Below are positions 42,738-48,507 of a stretch of DNA of 48,507 nt, in pieces (position 1 is the stretch's first letter; each line of letters starts with the position of its first letter). The DNA is from Bdellovibrio sp. GTDB taxonomy: Bacteria; Bdellovibrionota; UBA1018. The position numbers and the translations under genes are program-made. The notes beneath the pieces were generated by a model that saw only the letters and a program-made list of their open reading frames with translations, was not told the DNA's origin and did no database searches. The DNA is taken from the NCBI GenBank assembly GCA_016185105.1, contig JACPOE010000086.1, positions 1 through 48,507 on the forward strand, read 5' to 3'.

Positions 42738-44305
42738 TTTGATTTCCTCGCTAGGATCGTCGTTTCTGTCTTGAATAGAATTTTAGACAATCGAATGGAC
42801 TCATCAGCGTCTGAAATATGTGAGAAGTCGAGATTGCGAGTTCCAACGCCCATTGTTGAAAGATGGAAGAGTGGAAGAATGTGGCCTGCGCAAGTGGCTT
42901 CTCTAAGAATAGACCGCAAGTGAGATGCCTTTTTCTGGTGATGAAGAGTGGCTTTAGAGAGTCTCAAATGCTGTTTTAGGTGTTCATCGGGATAGAGAAT
43001 TGGCATGTCACCCTCAAGGTAGAATGAGAGCAGGGCGTCTGGGTCAGGTTCTCCGATTCCGATACTTCCTGCGTAGAGGTCGAAGTTTCCAAGCAGTCTG
43101 TATCTATAGACCTCATCAAGCGGTACCGAGATAAAATGGGGGTTAATTCCGGTGATATCTTTCAAGATCAGTCTTAGGTTTTCCTGAAGTATTCTTGGAA
43201 CTCGTGCAGGGCTAATCAGAACCTCTATAGGGCGCTCCTGGAAGGTCTCTGGGAGAGAGTTCGTTTGCTTTGTGCACGCGAAGGCAGGGTCGTGAAGAGG
43301 GTATCCCCTTGGGAAGACTTGATCCGTTAGAGAGTATCCGGTCAGGTCTTGAAGCAGAGCTTTTCTATTGAGTTTCGTTCGAAGGAGGCTTAGTAGCGCT
43401 TGGCCCTCCGAGGTTGTGCCTTTTCTACCAAGCTGAATGTAGAACAATTTATCGAGAGGTGGTTTCCATGTTACAAAACCGGCCTTCTCATACTGTTGAG
43501 TGAGGCTTGGACTAGAAACAGAGAGTGTCTCTATGAAATTGGGCCAAGCGTCAGCAAGAAGGATGTTCTGAGAATCCGCATTCTTAGGGAGTGGTCGTAT
43601 GATGATCTGATCTGCGTTTGAAAAGCCGGTGCTCTGGCCTGTCCATCTTGGATTTCTGGCCAGAGAGAGTTCTTTTTCTGAAGACTTTGGTAGGAGGAGG
43701 AAGGGACCGCTTGTTACGCTCAAATCAAGCTGTCCATTCTCTTTCAGTTTCAGAATCCCAAATCTGGGTTCGGCTAGGTGCTTAAGAAATCCACTACTGT
43801 GGGCCGGTCCGTAGAGTTTGAAATCAATGTCTGACAGTGTGGGGCACTCAATGGCTTTTAGGCTGCGGGCTATTTCTTTTGTGTCAATTAGATGGATTTT
43901 TAGGGTTCGCTCGATGCTCTGCTTGATCTCTGAAGGTAAGATGGGCTTACCGTTCGACCAGTGAGCACCTGCTCTCAGGTGGACCCGGTAGGTGTTTGGA
44001 GCTACGATCTTCCAACTTTCTGCTAACCCTGAAGAGAGTTCCTTCTCTTCGTCCCACTCGACTAGGGTGCTGGATAGCGCGTTTGCGATATTCATGTCTG
44101 GAATGGTGTGAGTCTTTGCCGGATCAACTGGATAGCTGAACGGCATGTAGGTCCGCACCTCGTGGTTCTGGAGCTTCTCCTCAGTGGCCACTATTACCGA
44201 TGGATTGAGGATGAAGGAGAGGAGGGCGATCGAACTTTTTAAGCTTAGGGGAATTGTGGGATAGGGATCAAAGTATTCTGGGCTTGGGACCGGGGATGCT
44301 GCCAC
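42734..44305 (-). CDS. Family-5 (OppA/DppA-like) extracellular solute-binding protein
   Basis: A 523-residue protein, GTG start. The signal segment SLKSSIALLSFILNPSVIVA lies about 20 residues from the start, so the N-terminus is long or the true start is later; no ATG, GTG or TTG is available between. The SBP_bac_5 pattern is clear: NIANALSSTLVEWDEEKELS, SGLAESWKIVAPNTYRVHLR, AHWSNGKPILPSEI and the late RYRLLGNFDLYAGSIGIGEP. These proteins bind peptides, nickel or other solutes. No permease or ATPase gene is adjacent. The gene overlaps the kinase by four bases, which suggests ligand sensing rather than transport. Confidence 0.88.
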   Translation of the reverse strand: MAASPVPSPEYFDPYPTIPLSLKSSIALLSFILNPSVIVATEEKLQNHEVRTYMPFSYPVDPAKTHTIPDMNIANALSSTLVEWDEEKELSSGLAESWKIVAPNTYRVHLRAGAHWSNGKPILPSEIKQSIERTLKIHLIDTKEIARSLKAIECPTLSDIDFKLYGPAHSSGFLKHLAEPRFGILKLKENGQLDLSVTSGPFLLLPKSSEKELSLARNPRWTGQSTGFSNADQIIIRPLPKNADSQNILLADAWPNFIETLSVSSPSLTQQYEKAGFVTWKPPLDKLFYIQLGRKGTTSEGQALLSLLRTKLNRKALLQDLTGYSLTDQVFPRGYPLHDPAFACTKQTNSLPETFQERPIEVLISPARVPRILQENLRLILKDITGINPHFISVPLDEVYRYRLLGNFDLYAGSIGIGEPDPDALLSFYLEGDMPILYPDEHLKQHLRLSKATLHHQKKASHLRSILREATCAGHILPLFHLSTMGVGTRNLDFSHISDADESIRLSKILFKTETTILARKSK

Positions 44306-44678
44306 TTTGGGGTGGGATTCGGAGACAAAGCTCGGAGTGCTGACCGCGAAGACCCCTCCGCCATAGACTCATTTCTAAATTAATCATAAGTGTCCCTTCT
44401 TGAATCGTCTCCGATTCAGCTATTTTGGATTGAAGAGACCCCAGAGCCTTAGACCGTTCCGCACCTCAAGATGAGGGCTGCGGGGTTCTGATGAGGATGT
44501 GAATAGCAGAGTTTTTTTGGAATTGGAAGTGGTGCGTCAAATTTTAATTTAATCTGGCTCAAATCGGGTTTTCCTAGTGTTTTAGTTCGTTAAAACAGGG
44601 ATCTGTACATGAATATAATAATTTTCAGAGGTCTCTCGCTCCATGTCATGGCGAATACCATGGTAACCGAATCTAACT
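44306..44678. other. Divergent intergenic region between SBP and HNH genes (373 nt)
   Basis: No convincing gene is present. It contains the inverted repeats at 44401-44418 (7 bp, perfect) and GTTTTA/TAAAAC at about 44579-44596. Short ORFs run through the first 90 nt on the minus strand, but none reads as a signal-bearing extension of the binding protein. Confidence 0.4.
44401..44418. repeat. Perfect inverted repeat TGAATCG-TCTC-CGATTCA
   Basis: A 7 bp perfect stem with a 4 nt loop, about 100 nt upstream of the binding-protein start. It could be an operator or a leader hairpin; no T-run follows on either strand. Confidence 0.5.
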
Positions 44679-45392
44679 ATGGTTGGTCAAAAGAACAAAA
44701 CTGTCTTGGGTGCTCAATCCTCACCGGAGTTTCACTTCACATTTTCAATCGGGAAAAATGAAGTCTTTGGAGTTGGAGCGATAGCTCTGGCCACCTTGGC
44801 GGCGGTCTACTTTCTATTCAAATGCTTCCGTGATGCTCACCGAAAGACGTTGATTCTAGCCACTCATGCGACTGAATCTTTGATGAGCGAATATGAAATT
44901 CTGGCTAAGAAGTTAAGCAAGTCTAACGAGAAGGTCGCAGCAACCATCTCTGAAAGCAAAGTAGTTCCGCACGGGTACGTCCAAGTACCCCTGAAAGAGG
45001 GCGTTTCCCGGCATGTATTGACATCGGGTTACGTGATTAGGGTTGAAAGAAAGTTAGAACATCGTGCAGTTGCTGAAGACGTGATTGGTAGAGAACTGCT
45101 ATCGAATGAACTTGTCCATCACATCTATGGACCAGCGACTGATGACAATCGCCCAGAGAATCTATGCATCTTGGACAAAGATCAGCATGATTTCTTTCAT
45201 ACTTATGTCCAGCGTGAAAGAACTCTTAAGGGCCGTTATCCCACTGTAGCTAATCAGCGGAGAGTTCTAAAAGACCATTTCGAAGGAATTCTTCTAGACG
45301 AAGCGCTTACGAGGAAAGAGTTTCAATTCCCACCCCGAAAAGTTCGGCCTGAGAAGTACAATGGCGATGATAATATTGTAAATATGAACTGA
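44679..45392 (+). CDS. Membrane-anchored HNH endonuclease-like protein
   Basis: A 237-residue protein. A membrane helix (VFGVGAIALATLAAVYFLFK) lies near residues 29-48, followed by a helical linker of about 45 residues. The C-terminal HNH domain has EHRAVAEDVIGRELLSNELV, then HHIYGPATDDNRPENLCIL and the last histidine in DQHDFFH, matching the HNH_3 pattern. A TM-anchored HNH nuclease is uncommon. Roles could include cleaving incoming DNA at the membrane, self-DNA processing in conjugation, or defence. No good Shine-Dalgarno precedes the ATG, and in-frame upstream ATGs are blocked by a stop. Confidence 0.78.
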   Translation: MVGQKNKTVLGAQSSPEFHFTFSIGKNEVFGVGAIALATLAAVYFLFKCFRDAHRKTLILATHATESLMSEYEILAKKLSKSNEKVAATISESKVVPHGYVQVPLKEGVSRHVLTSGYVIRVERKLEHRAVAEDVIGRELLSNELVHHIYGPATDDNRPENLCILDKDQHDFFHTYVQRERTLKGRYPTVANQRRVLKDHFEGILLDEALTRKEFQFPPRKVRPEKYNGDDNIVNMN

Positions 45393-45641
45393 TCACAGCG
45401 ATCGAGACTGGATTCGATCCTTCTTCTTGAGTTTTTCTGCGTGCTCTTTCTCAAAAATTGTTAACAACTTGAGTGCAATTTCAGGGATCTCAGTATTACA
45501 GTTTTCCCATTGGCAAATAGTGGCATTTGATCTGCCAAATAGCCTTCCAAATTCTCTTGTGTTCATGTTTAGAGCAACACGAAGTCTTCTAAGTCTGGTT
45601 GCTCCCTGTTGATTTGTTTTTTCGCAGTTCTCTGATCCCAC
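45393..45641 (-). CDS. XRE-family helix-turn-helix regulator
   Basis: An 82-residue protein, GTG start. The core reads RLRRLRVALNMNTREFGRLF then GRSNATICQWENCNTEIPEI, a clear XRE/Cro helix-turn-helix; the remainder is a short helical tail. Its stop abuts that of the HNH gene (convergent, no gap). It points away from the replication-like module and shares the control region at 45.65-45.8 kb, so it may repress that module's promoter. Confidence 0.85.
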   Translation of the reverse strand: MGSENCEKTNQQGATRLRRLRVALNMNTREFGRLFGRSNATICQWENCNTEIPEIALKLLTIFEKEHAEKLKKKDRIQSRSL

Positions 45642-45731
45642 ATCTCCAAATGTAGTCTTTCCTTAACTCAAATTCAAACACTACTCGAGACTCGCCCAAA
45701 ATACTCATATCCGATTTAATAAATAATAAAT

Positions 45732-45761
45732 TTGACTTATGTTTAATGCACTATTTAGAAT
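45732..45761 (+). promoter_or_regulatory. Promoter of the replication-like gene
   Basis: TTGACT (45732-45737), an 18 nt spacer and TAGAAT (45756-45761), five of six matches in each box. Transcription would start near 45768, leaving a leader of about 275 nt ahead of the ATG at 46043. Confidence 0.6.
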
Positions 45762-45767
45762 CTAATC

Positions 45768-45786
45768 TTGATTAGCGAATAATCAA
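45768..45786. repeat. Inverted repeat TTGATTA-GCGAA-TAATCAA at the predicted transcription start
   Basis: A 7 bp perfect inverted repeat with 5 nt spacer directly at the predicted +1. This would suit an operator for the divergent XRE repressor. Confidence 0.5.
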
Positions 45787-45864
45787 ATCACGCAGAGTTG
45801 CTCATACTCGTTAGAACTGAGCAGTTAGAAAAGGGGGTAAAAATAGAAAAATTTAACGACCGAA

Positions 45865-45990
45865 ATAAAAAAGCCTGAAAGCAAAGCTTCCAGGCTTCTA
45901 AACGTTGAACAGTCAGCACCAAGTTTAGCGACACAATGCTGACCAAACGATCCCCCAACCTGAACCGCTTTTGGCGGTTCGCGGCATGGA
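45865..45990 (-). ncRNA. Putative structured antisense RNA opposite the rep-like leader
   Basis: On the minus strand a strong promoter (45998-46026) is followed by a hairpin (45962-45980, GAACCGC/GCGGTTC with 5 nt loop), a second hairpin (45912-45943, GTCAGCA/TGCTGAC with 18 nt loop) and a Rho-independent terminator (45871-45897). The predicted RNA is about 125 nt. No leftward protein gene fits. It is fully complementary to the long leader of the rightward rep-like gene, the arrangement of countertranscript RNAs such as CopA or RNAI-type regulators that limit replication initiator synthesis. The structure is seen directly; transcription and function are inferred. Confidence 0.62.
45871..45897 (-). 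terminator. Rho-independent terminator of the antisense RNA
   Basis: On the minus strand AAGCCTG pairs with CAGGCTT (7 bp), extended by AAGC/GCTT inside, and is followed by TTTTTTATTT. The plus strand has no T-run, so the direction is leftward. Confidence 0.75.
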
Positions 45991-46112
45991 CACTTCTATC
46001 CTACGAAGCGGTCCTGCCAGTGTCAATACCATTGGAGATAACATGGACTGCAATCTCTCTAGCGCAGCCACCAATCAGGTGGAAGCCAATGACAAACAAG
46101 AGACCACAATAG
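45936..46112 (+). CDS. Candidate 58-codon leader ORF overlapping the rep-like start
   Basis: ATG at 45936 opens MLTKRSPNLNRFWRFAAW and runs in another frame through the rep-like start, ending at 46112. No good Shine-Dalgarno. Its start lies inside the antisense RNA target, as for the tap leader of IncFII repA, so it could couple translation. It may equally be a chance ORF. Confidence 0.25.
   Translation: MLTKRSPNLNRFWRFAAWTLLSYEAVLPVSIPLEITWTAISLAQPPIRWKPMTNKRPQ
45998..46026 (-). promoter_or_regulatory. Strong leftward promoter of the antisense RNA
   Basis: On the minus strand TTGACA (46026-46021), a 17 nt spacer and TAGGAT (46003-45998). The -35 is a perfect consensus match. It lies just upstream of the rep-like Shine-Dalgarno and fires away from that gene. 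Confidence 0.7.
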
Positions 46113-47464
46113 TTATAGATAACCAAACATCGCCTCCGGCTCCAGAGGTTTCAGAGAACACGCTCGAAATCGAAGGACAGCTGCCTAGCATGCAAAGCCC
46201 AGCCGTAGCGTTCATTTTTGATCAAAGGCGCAGGAAGCGCAGAGAAGGAGAGATCAAAGCTGCACTTGATGGGGCCCCGGTTCTTTCTCAAAGAGCCCAG
46301 GACAAACTTTTACAAGAGCTTCTCGCAGGGGGCTGGGGACGATTAGCACATTGCATTACGCGTCACTTCAAGGCACCAGGGCGTTACGGCCACAAGATGG
46401 TGGACATCGCCCTCATTACGACCGTGTATGACCGGACGATCGCATGCGTCACGCCAGTGATGTTTGCGGCAATCAGCATGCCGGATTTCGAAGACGAAAC
46501 GGGAATGAATGAAGCAAACCTACGTAAAGCGTTGACTCATCTCCAACTCAAGGGGGTTTTACTTAAGATCAAGATTTCGCCGAGAGTGATCTTTTGGGCA
46601 CTTAATCCCCACTTTTTTAAGATCAGAGAGCAGTGCAAACCAACCCAGGTGAAATCACCCCAGGGTAAACTACCCCGAGGCAATCCACCCTGTAGCGAAG
46701 ATGGCAATTTACCCTGCGTCAATACAGGGCAAACTAACCCTGTGCAATCTCCTCAAACATCTGGAAATCAAAAGGAAATTTCCGACCCCAAGAACCCTCT
46801 TAAAGAATCTAAGAAAGAATCTCTTCTCAGCAGCAGCGAATTTCCAGAGGACATGTTGCAAAGATGGTCCACTTTCGAAGCACAGGGGCAAGAATCGAAA
46901 GTAAAAAAAGAGAGAGAGATTTTTCAAAGACTTTTTCTCAGACACCAAGAGACATTCTTTCGGCTCTGTGGACGTGTGGTTAAGTTTCTGGAGCAGCATG
47001 GAACGGTGAAGGCAGGCAAGGAGATCCAGATTCACTCGCCCATGTCATGGCTGGAGGACCACTGGGAGAGCAATCTAGCTCTCTATCTAAACTGGGAGGC
47101 TCAGAAGGTTGCTCTCGAAGAAGCGCATGCGAAAAGACTCGAACGTGAAGCAATTGCCGCCGCTGAGTTGGCTGAGAAACAACGACGAGAGGAACTCGCG
47201 AGAAGGGAAGAAGCGAGGTGGAAAGAAGAACAGGATGCTGCCGCTCTTAGATTCTTGTCTCTGTACACCCAAGACGGTGAGGTTGAAGCATTTTCATCTG
47301 AAGCAGTCAGACAATTCGGTTGCATTTTTACTCTTGATGCTTGGGAGAAACTTGGATGGGAACACCCGATTGTTCGTACGTGTGTTTTGAATCACTTCAT
47401 GGCAGTGGAGCGCGGTAACGCAATCACAAACATTCAGCCTCAGACTGAAGAGGTCAGCGTATGA
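46043..47464 (+). CDS. Winged-helix replication-initiator-like protein
   Basis: The ATG at 46043 (MDCNLSSAATN) has GGAG at good spacing and is preferred over a TTG at 45971, giving 473 residues. After an acidic N-terminal lead, a winged helix is visible: HKMVDIALITTVYDRTIACV, TGMNEANLRKALTHLQLKGV then LLKIKISPRVIFWALNPHFF. A Pro/Gly/Asn-rich linker (PTQVKSPQGKLPRGNPPC) encodes iteron-like DNA repeats. The C-terminal half is helical, with a long coiled coil (RLEREAIAAAELAEKQRREE). The architecture recalls lambda O, with a winged-helix DNA-binding domain, origin repeats in the linker and a partner-binding C-terminus. Replication function is inferred. It overlaps the next gene by four bases (ATGA). 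Confidence 0.6.
   Translation: MDCNLSSAATNQVEANDKQETTIVIDNQTSPPAPEVSENTLEIEGQLPSMQSPAVAFIFDQRRRKRREGEIKAALDGAPVLSQRAQDKLLQELLAGGWGRLAHCITRHFKAPGRYGHKMVDIALITTVYDRTIACVTPVMFAAISMPDFEDETGMNEANLRKALTHLQLKGVLLKIKISPRVIFWALNPHFFKIREQCKPTQVKSPQGKLPRGNPPCSEDGNLPCVNTGQTNPVQSPQTSGNQKEISDPKNPLKESKKESLLSSSEFPEDMLQRWSTFEAQGQESKVKKEREIFQRLFLRHQETFFRLCGRVVKFLEQHGTVKAGKEIQIHSPMSWLEDHWESNLALYLNWEAQKVALEEAHAKRLEREAIAAAELAEKQRREELARREEARWKEEQDAAALRFLSLYTQDGEVEAFSSEAVRQFGCIFTLDAWEKLGWEHPIVRTCVLNHFMAVERGNAITNIQPQTEEVSV
46643..46749 (+). repeat. Iteron-like ACCC(C/A)GG repeats inside the rep-like gene
   Basis: Units beginning ACCC at 46643, 46657, 46672, 46687, 46711 and 46737. The first four are spaced 14, 15 and 15 bp, and each contains ACCCNRGG-like sequence followed by A-rich bases (for example GGTGAAATC, GGTAAACT, GGCAATCC). 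The last is preceded by ACAGGG, making an inverted repeat. Downstream DNA (46750-46830) is purine- and A-rich. This is a candidate origin of the lambda-ori type. Confidence 0.5.
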
Positions 47465-48279
47465 GCCAGGTTACAACTTTCGAAGATCAGCGTGCGTCGA
47501 GCGAAGTCCCAACGCAAACAAGGTCGCTATCCAGACAGGAATACAACCGCATGTACTATTTAAAAACCAAAGAACGTCGAGAAAAAAAAGGTAACATGAT
47601 CAAAACAAACGTATTGCAGCTCTTTGCTAGCAAGGGAGGCGGTCCTTCCGATTTTTTCCAACCTTGGGCAATCCTGCGATGCCTGGAAGTGATTGCTCTT
47701 GTTTGCCTAAGTTTTATCATGACTTATTTTCTGATTAGGGAGGCTGCCACTTTCTACCTGGACGCCCAAGAGTCCCCTTTAGCTGCTTATCTCAAGGCTG
47801 GTATGGTCGAAGGAGTGGCGATTCTGTTTTCTTTCTCAAGGGGGAAGAGTGCCATGCTTCGCTGGTCTCAGCGTCTTGTTGTCGTTCTGTTGTGTACCTT
47901 AACCTTATGGACTCTTAGCGGAAGGCCTTTGAAATTAGCCACACAAGATGTTTCAAAGGCTCGTTTAATGGCACAAGCGATTGATGAACTTGAAGCCGAG
48001 CGCATTCAAAAAGAAGGCCTCCGGAATCAGCTAGTTCAGCGGGAATGGTTGGGTGCCGCAAGGAAATATGAAAGGGGTCTTGATGACATTAGGGAGAAGC
48101 TCAATGTTGCCCGTAAGGAGTTCTCGACGTTGCAAGCGCCTCAGGTTGTCCTAAATAGTCTCGGCATCCTGATAGCTTTTCGTTTCCTTGTAGTCCTCGC
48201 AAATTTGATTTGTTTTCACAGATTGGCCGAGCAACTAGGTCTGGATACGGTGCAAAAACGGCGTTTTTTGGCTCCTTAA
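47461..48279 (+). CDS. Four-helix membrane protein with coiled coil, coupled to the rep-like gene
   Basis: A 272-residue protein beginning MSQVTTFEDQRASSEVP. A basic cytosolic lead (RQEYNRMYYLKTKERREKKG) precedes helices around VIALVCLSFIMTYFLIREA, LKAGMVEGVAILFSFSR and LVVVLLCTLTLWTLSG. A charged coiled coil follows (LEAERIQKEGLRNQLVQREW), and a last helix is SLGILIAFRFLVVLANLICF. No family is recognised. The ATGA overlap makes it translationally coupled to the rep-like gene, so it may tether a replication or segregation complex to the membrane. That is inference from position. Confidence 0.65.
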   Translation: MSQVTTFEDQRASSEVPTQTRSLSRQEYNRMYYLKTKERREKKGNMIKTNVLQLFASKGGGPSDFFQPWAILRCLEVIALVCLSFIMTYFLIREAATFYLDAQESPLAAYLKAGMVEGVAILFSFSRGKSAMLRWSQRLVVVLLCTLTLWTLSGRPLKLATQDVSKARLMAQAIDELEAERIQKEGLRNQLVQREWLGAARKYERGLDDIREKLNVARKEFSTLQAPQVVLNSLGILIAFRFLVVLANLICFHRLAEQLGLDTVQKRRFLAP

Positions 48280-48290
48280 AAAGTTGAAAA

Positions 48291-48314
48291 TGTTGAATTA
48301 AGTTTTAATCAACA
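48291..48314. repeat. Imperfect inverted repeat TGTTGAATTAA / TTAATCAACA
   Basis: TGTTGAATTAA and TTTAATCAACA are complementary apart from one unpaired base. GTTGAATTAAG recurs at 48345, within the loop of the next inverted repeat. Confidence 0.45.
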
Positions 48315-48320
48315 GTTGAA

Positions 48321-48367
48321 AATTGACCCCTCCCAGCTCTTAAAGTTGAATTAAGGAGGGGTCAATT
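48321..48367. repeat. Perfect 13 bp inverted repeat AATTGACCCCTCC / GGAGGGGTCAATT
   Basis: Arms at 48321-48333 and 48355-48367 are exact reverse complements with a 21 nt loop. No T-run follows on either side. It lies between a rightward gene and a leftward gene that converge. Confidence 0.7.
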
Positions 48368-48377
48368 GTACGTTGGG

Positions 48378-48443
48378 CATAGGACGGGGCCTTGACGGGA
48401 CATAGGACCCAGATTGTTTTAACGGTTGAATTTTCTAACGGTT
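48378..48443. repeat. Paired direct repeats CATAGGAC and TAACGGTT
   Basis: CATAGGAC occurs at 48378-48385 and 48401-48408 (23 bp apart), and TAACGGTT at 48420-48427 and 48436-48443 (16 bp apart). The pairs flank each other and may be protein-binding sites. Confidence 0.4.
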
Positions 48444-48507
48444 AGATTTGCCATTGGTCTTTGGGTGGGAATTCGATTTCGTCATTTTTTCCAAACTTCT
48501 CAGCAGA
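48442..48507 (-). CDS. C-terminal end of a leftward gene entering from the right edge
   Basis: On the minus strand from the right edge an open frame reads SAEKFGKNDEIEFPPKDQWQ, then I and a TAA at 48444-48442. Only 21 residues are inside the window. The composition (acidic and Pro-rich with tryptophan near the end) reads like a genuine C-terminus, but nothing more can be said about function. Confidence 0.4.
   Translation of the reverse strand, partial: SAEKFGKNDEIEFPPKDQWQI

Noticed and set aside
44306..44388. Short minus-strand ORF starting near 44388 as the true N-terminus of the binding protein
   Set aside because: It is in a different frame, stops early and does not encode a signal peptide.
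45865..45990. Retron or tracrRNA-like interpretation of the structured RNA
   Set aside because: No reverse transcriptase, Cas gene or CRISPR repeat is present in the window.
21875..48507. CRISPR arrays and insertion sequences
   Set aside because: No regularly spaced repeat array or transposase was seen on either strand.

Overview
The window looks like a chromosomal segment of a Gram-negative, diderm bacterium, roughly the first 21.9 kb, followed by at least 26.6 kb of an integrated mobile element entered at a tRNA-Leu(CAA) gene. The gene content fits a Bdellovibrionota or other former-deltaproteobacterial lineage: yajC-secD-secF beside tgt and queA, an FHA/sigma-54 activator, a beta-barrel outer-membrane protein, lipoproteins, a bifunctional RelA/SpoT enzyme and a FliL-like protein. 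That placement is inferred from gene content only; no 16S rRNA or marker search was possible.

Chromosomal part (1-21,874). An SPFH/stomatin gene (partial), a family-4 uracil-DNA glycosylase and a small zinc-ribbon gene read leftwards. Then a rightward run: SpoIID-like amidase activator, queA, a lipoprotein, a metallo-beta-lactamase-fold hydrolase, tgt, yajC, secD, secF, recJ and a secreted coiled-coil protein. queA and tgt both act in queuosine tRNA modification; yajC, secD and secF form the accessory Sec complex. A leftward outer-membrane protein follows, preceded by a terminator-like hairpin, then the leftward operon accA-gmk-rsh. A FliL-like protein, an FHA/sigma-54 activator, engB, a two-helix membrane peptide and an LD-carboxypeptidase complete this part.

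Mobile element (21,875 to beyond the right edge). A tyrosine integrase and excisionase-like gene lie directly beside the tRNA-Leu 3' end, with three helically phased TGGGAACA repeats as candidate arm sites. Leftward genes from 35,912 to 21,938 are nearly contiguous, with many 4-20 nt overlaps. In transcription order they are a DksA/TraR-type regulator, a zinc ribbon, an unknown protein, a VirB2-like pilin, a TraL/VirB3-like protein, a 25-codon ORF, VirB4/TraC, VirB5/TrbJ, VirB6/TrbL, VirB8/TraE, VirB9/TraK, VirB10/TraB, an FtsK-type coupling ATPase, a Replic_Relax/MOBC-like candidate relaxase with a PD-(D/E)XK-like core, lipoproteins, xis and int. This is a candidate complete conjugation module without a visible VirB11 or VirD4.

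Cargo (36.2-45.6 kb). This holds an AAA-type ATPase with a C-terminal DNA-binding-like tail, a TIR-domain protein with a small secreted partner, a bile-acid:sodium-symporter-family transporter, a three-gene signalling operon (OppA-like binding protein, histidine kinase, sigma-54 response regulator), a membrane-anchored HNH nuclease and an XRE regulator.

Replication-like module (45.7-48.3 kb). This is the most striking part. A winged-helix protein resembling a replication initiator has iteron-like repeats inside its coding sequence, as lambda O does. Its long leader is opposed by a putative antisense RNA of about 125 nt with a TTGACA-17-TAGGAT promoter, two perfect hairpins and a Rho-independent terminator. 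A four-helix membrane protein is coupled to it. The right end has inverted and direct repeats and the last 21 codons of a leftward gene. The right attachment site was not found in the window.
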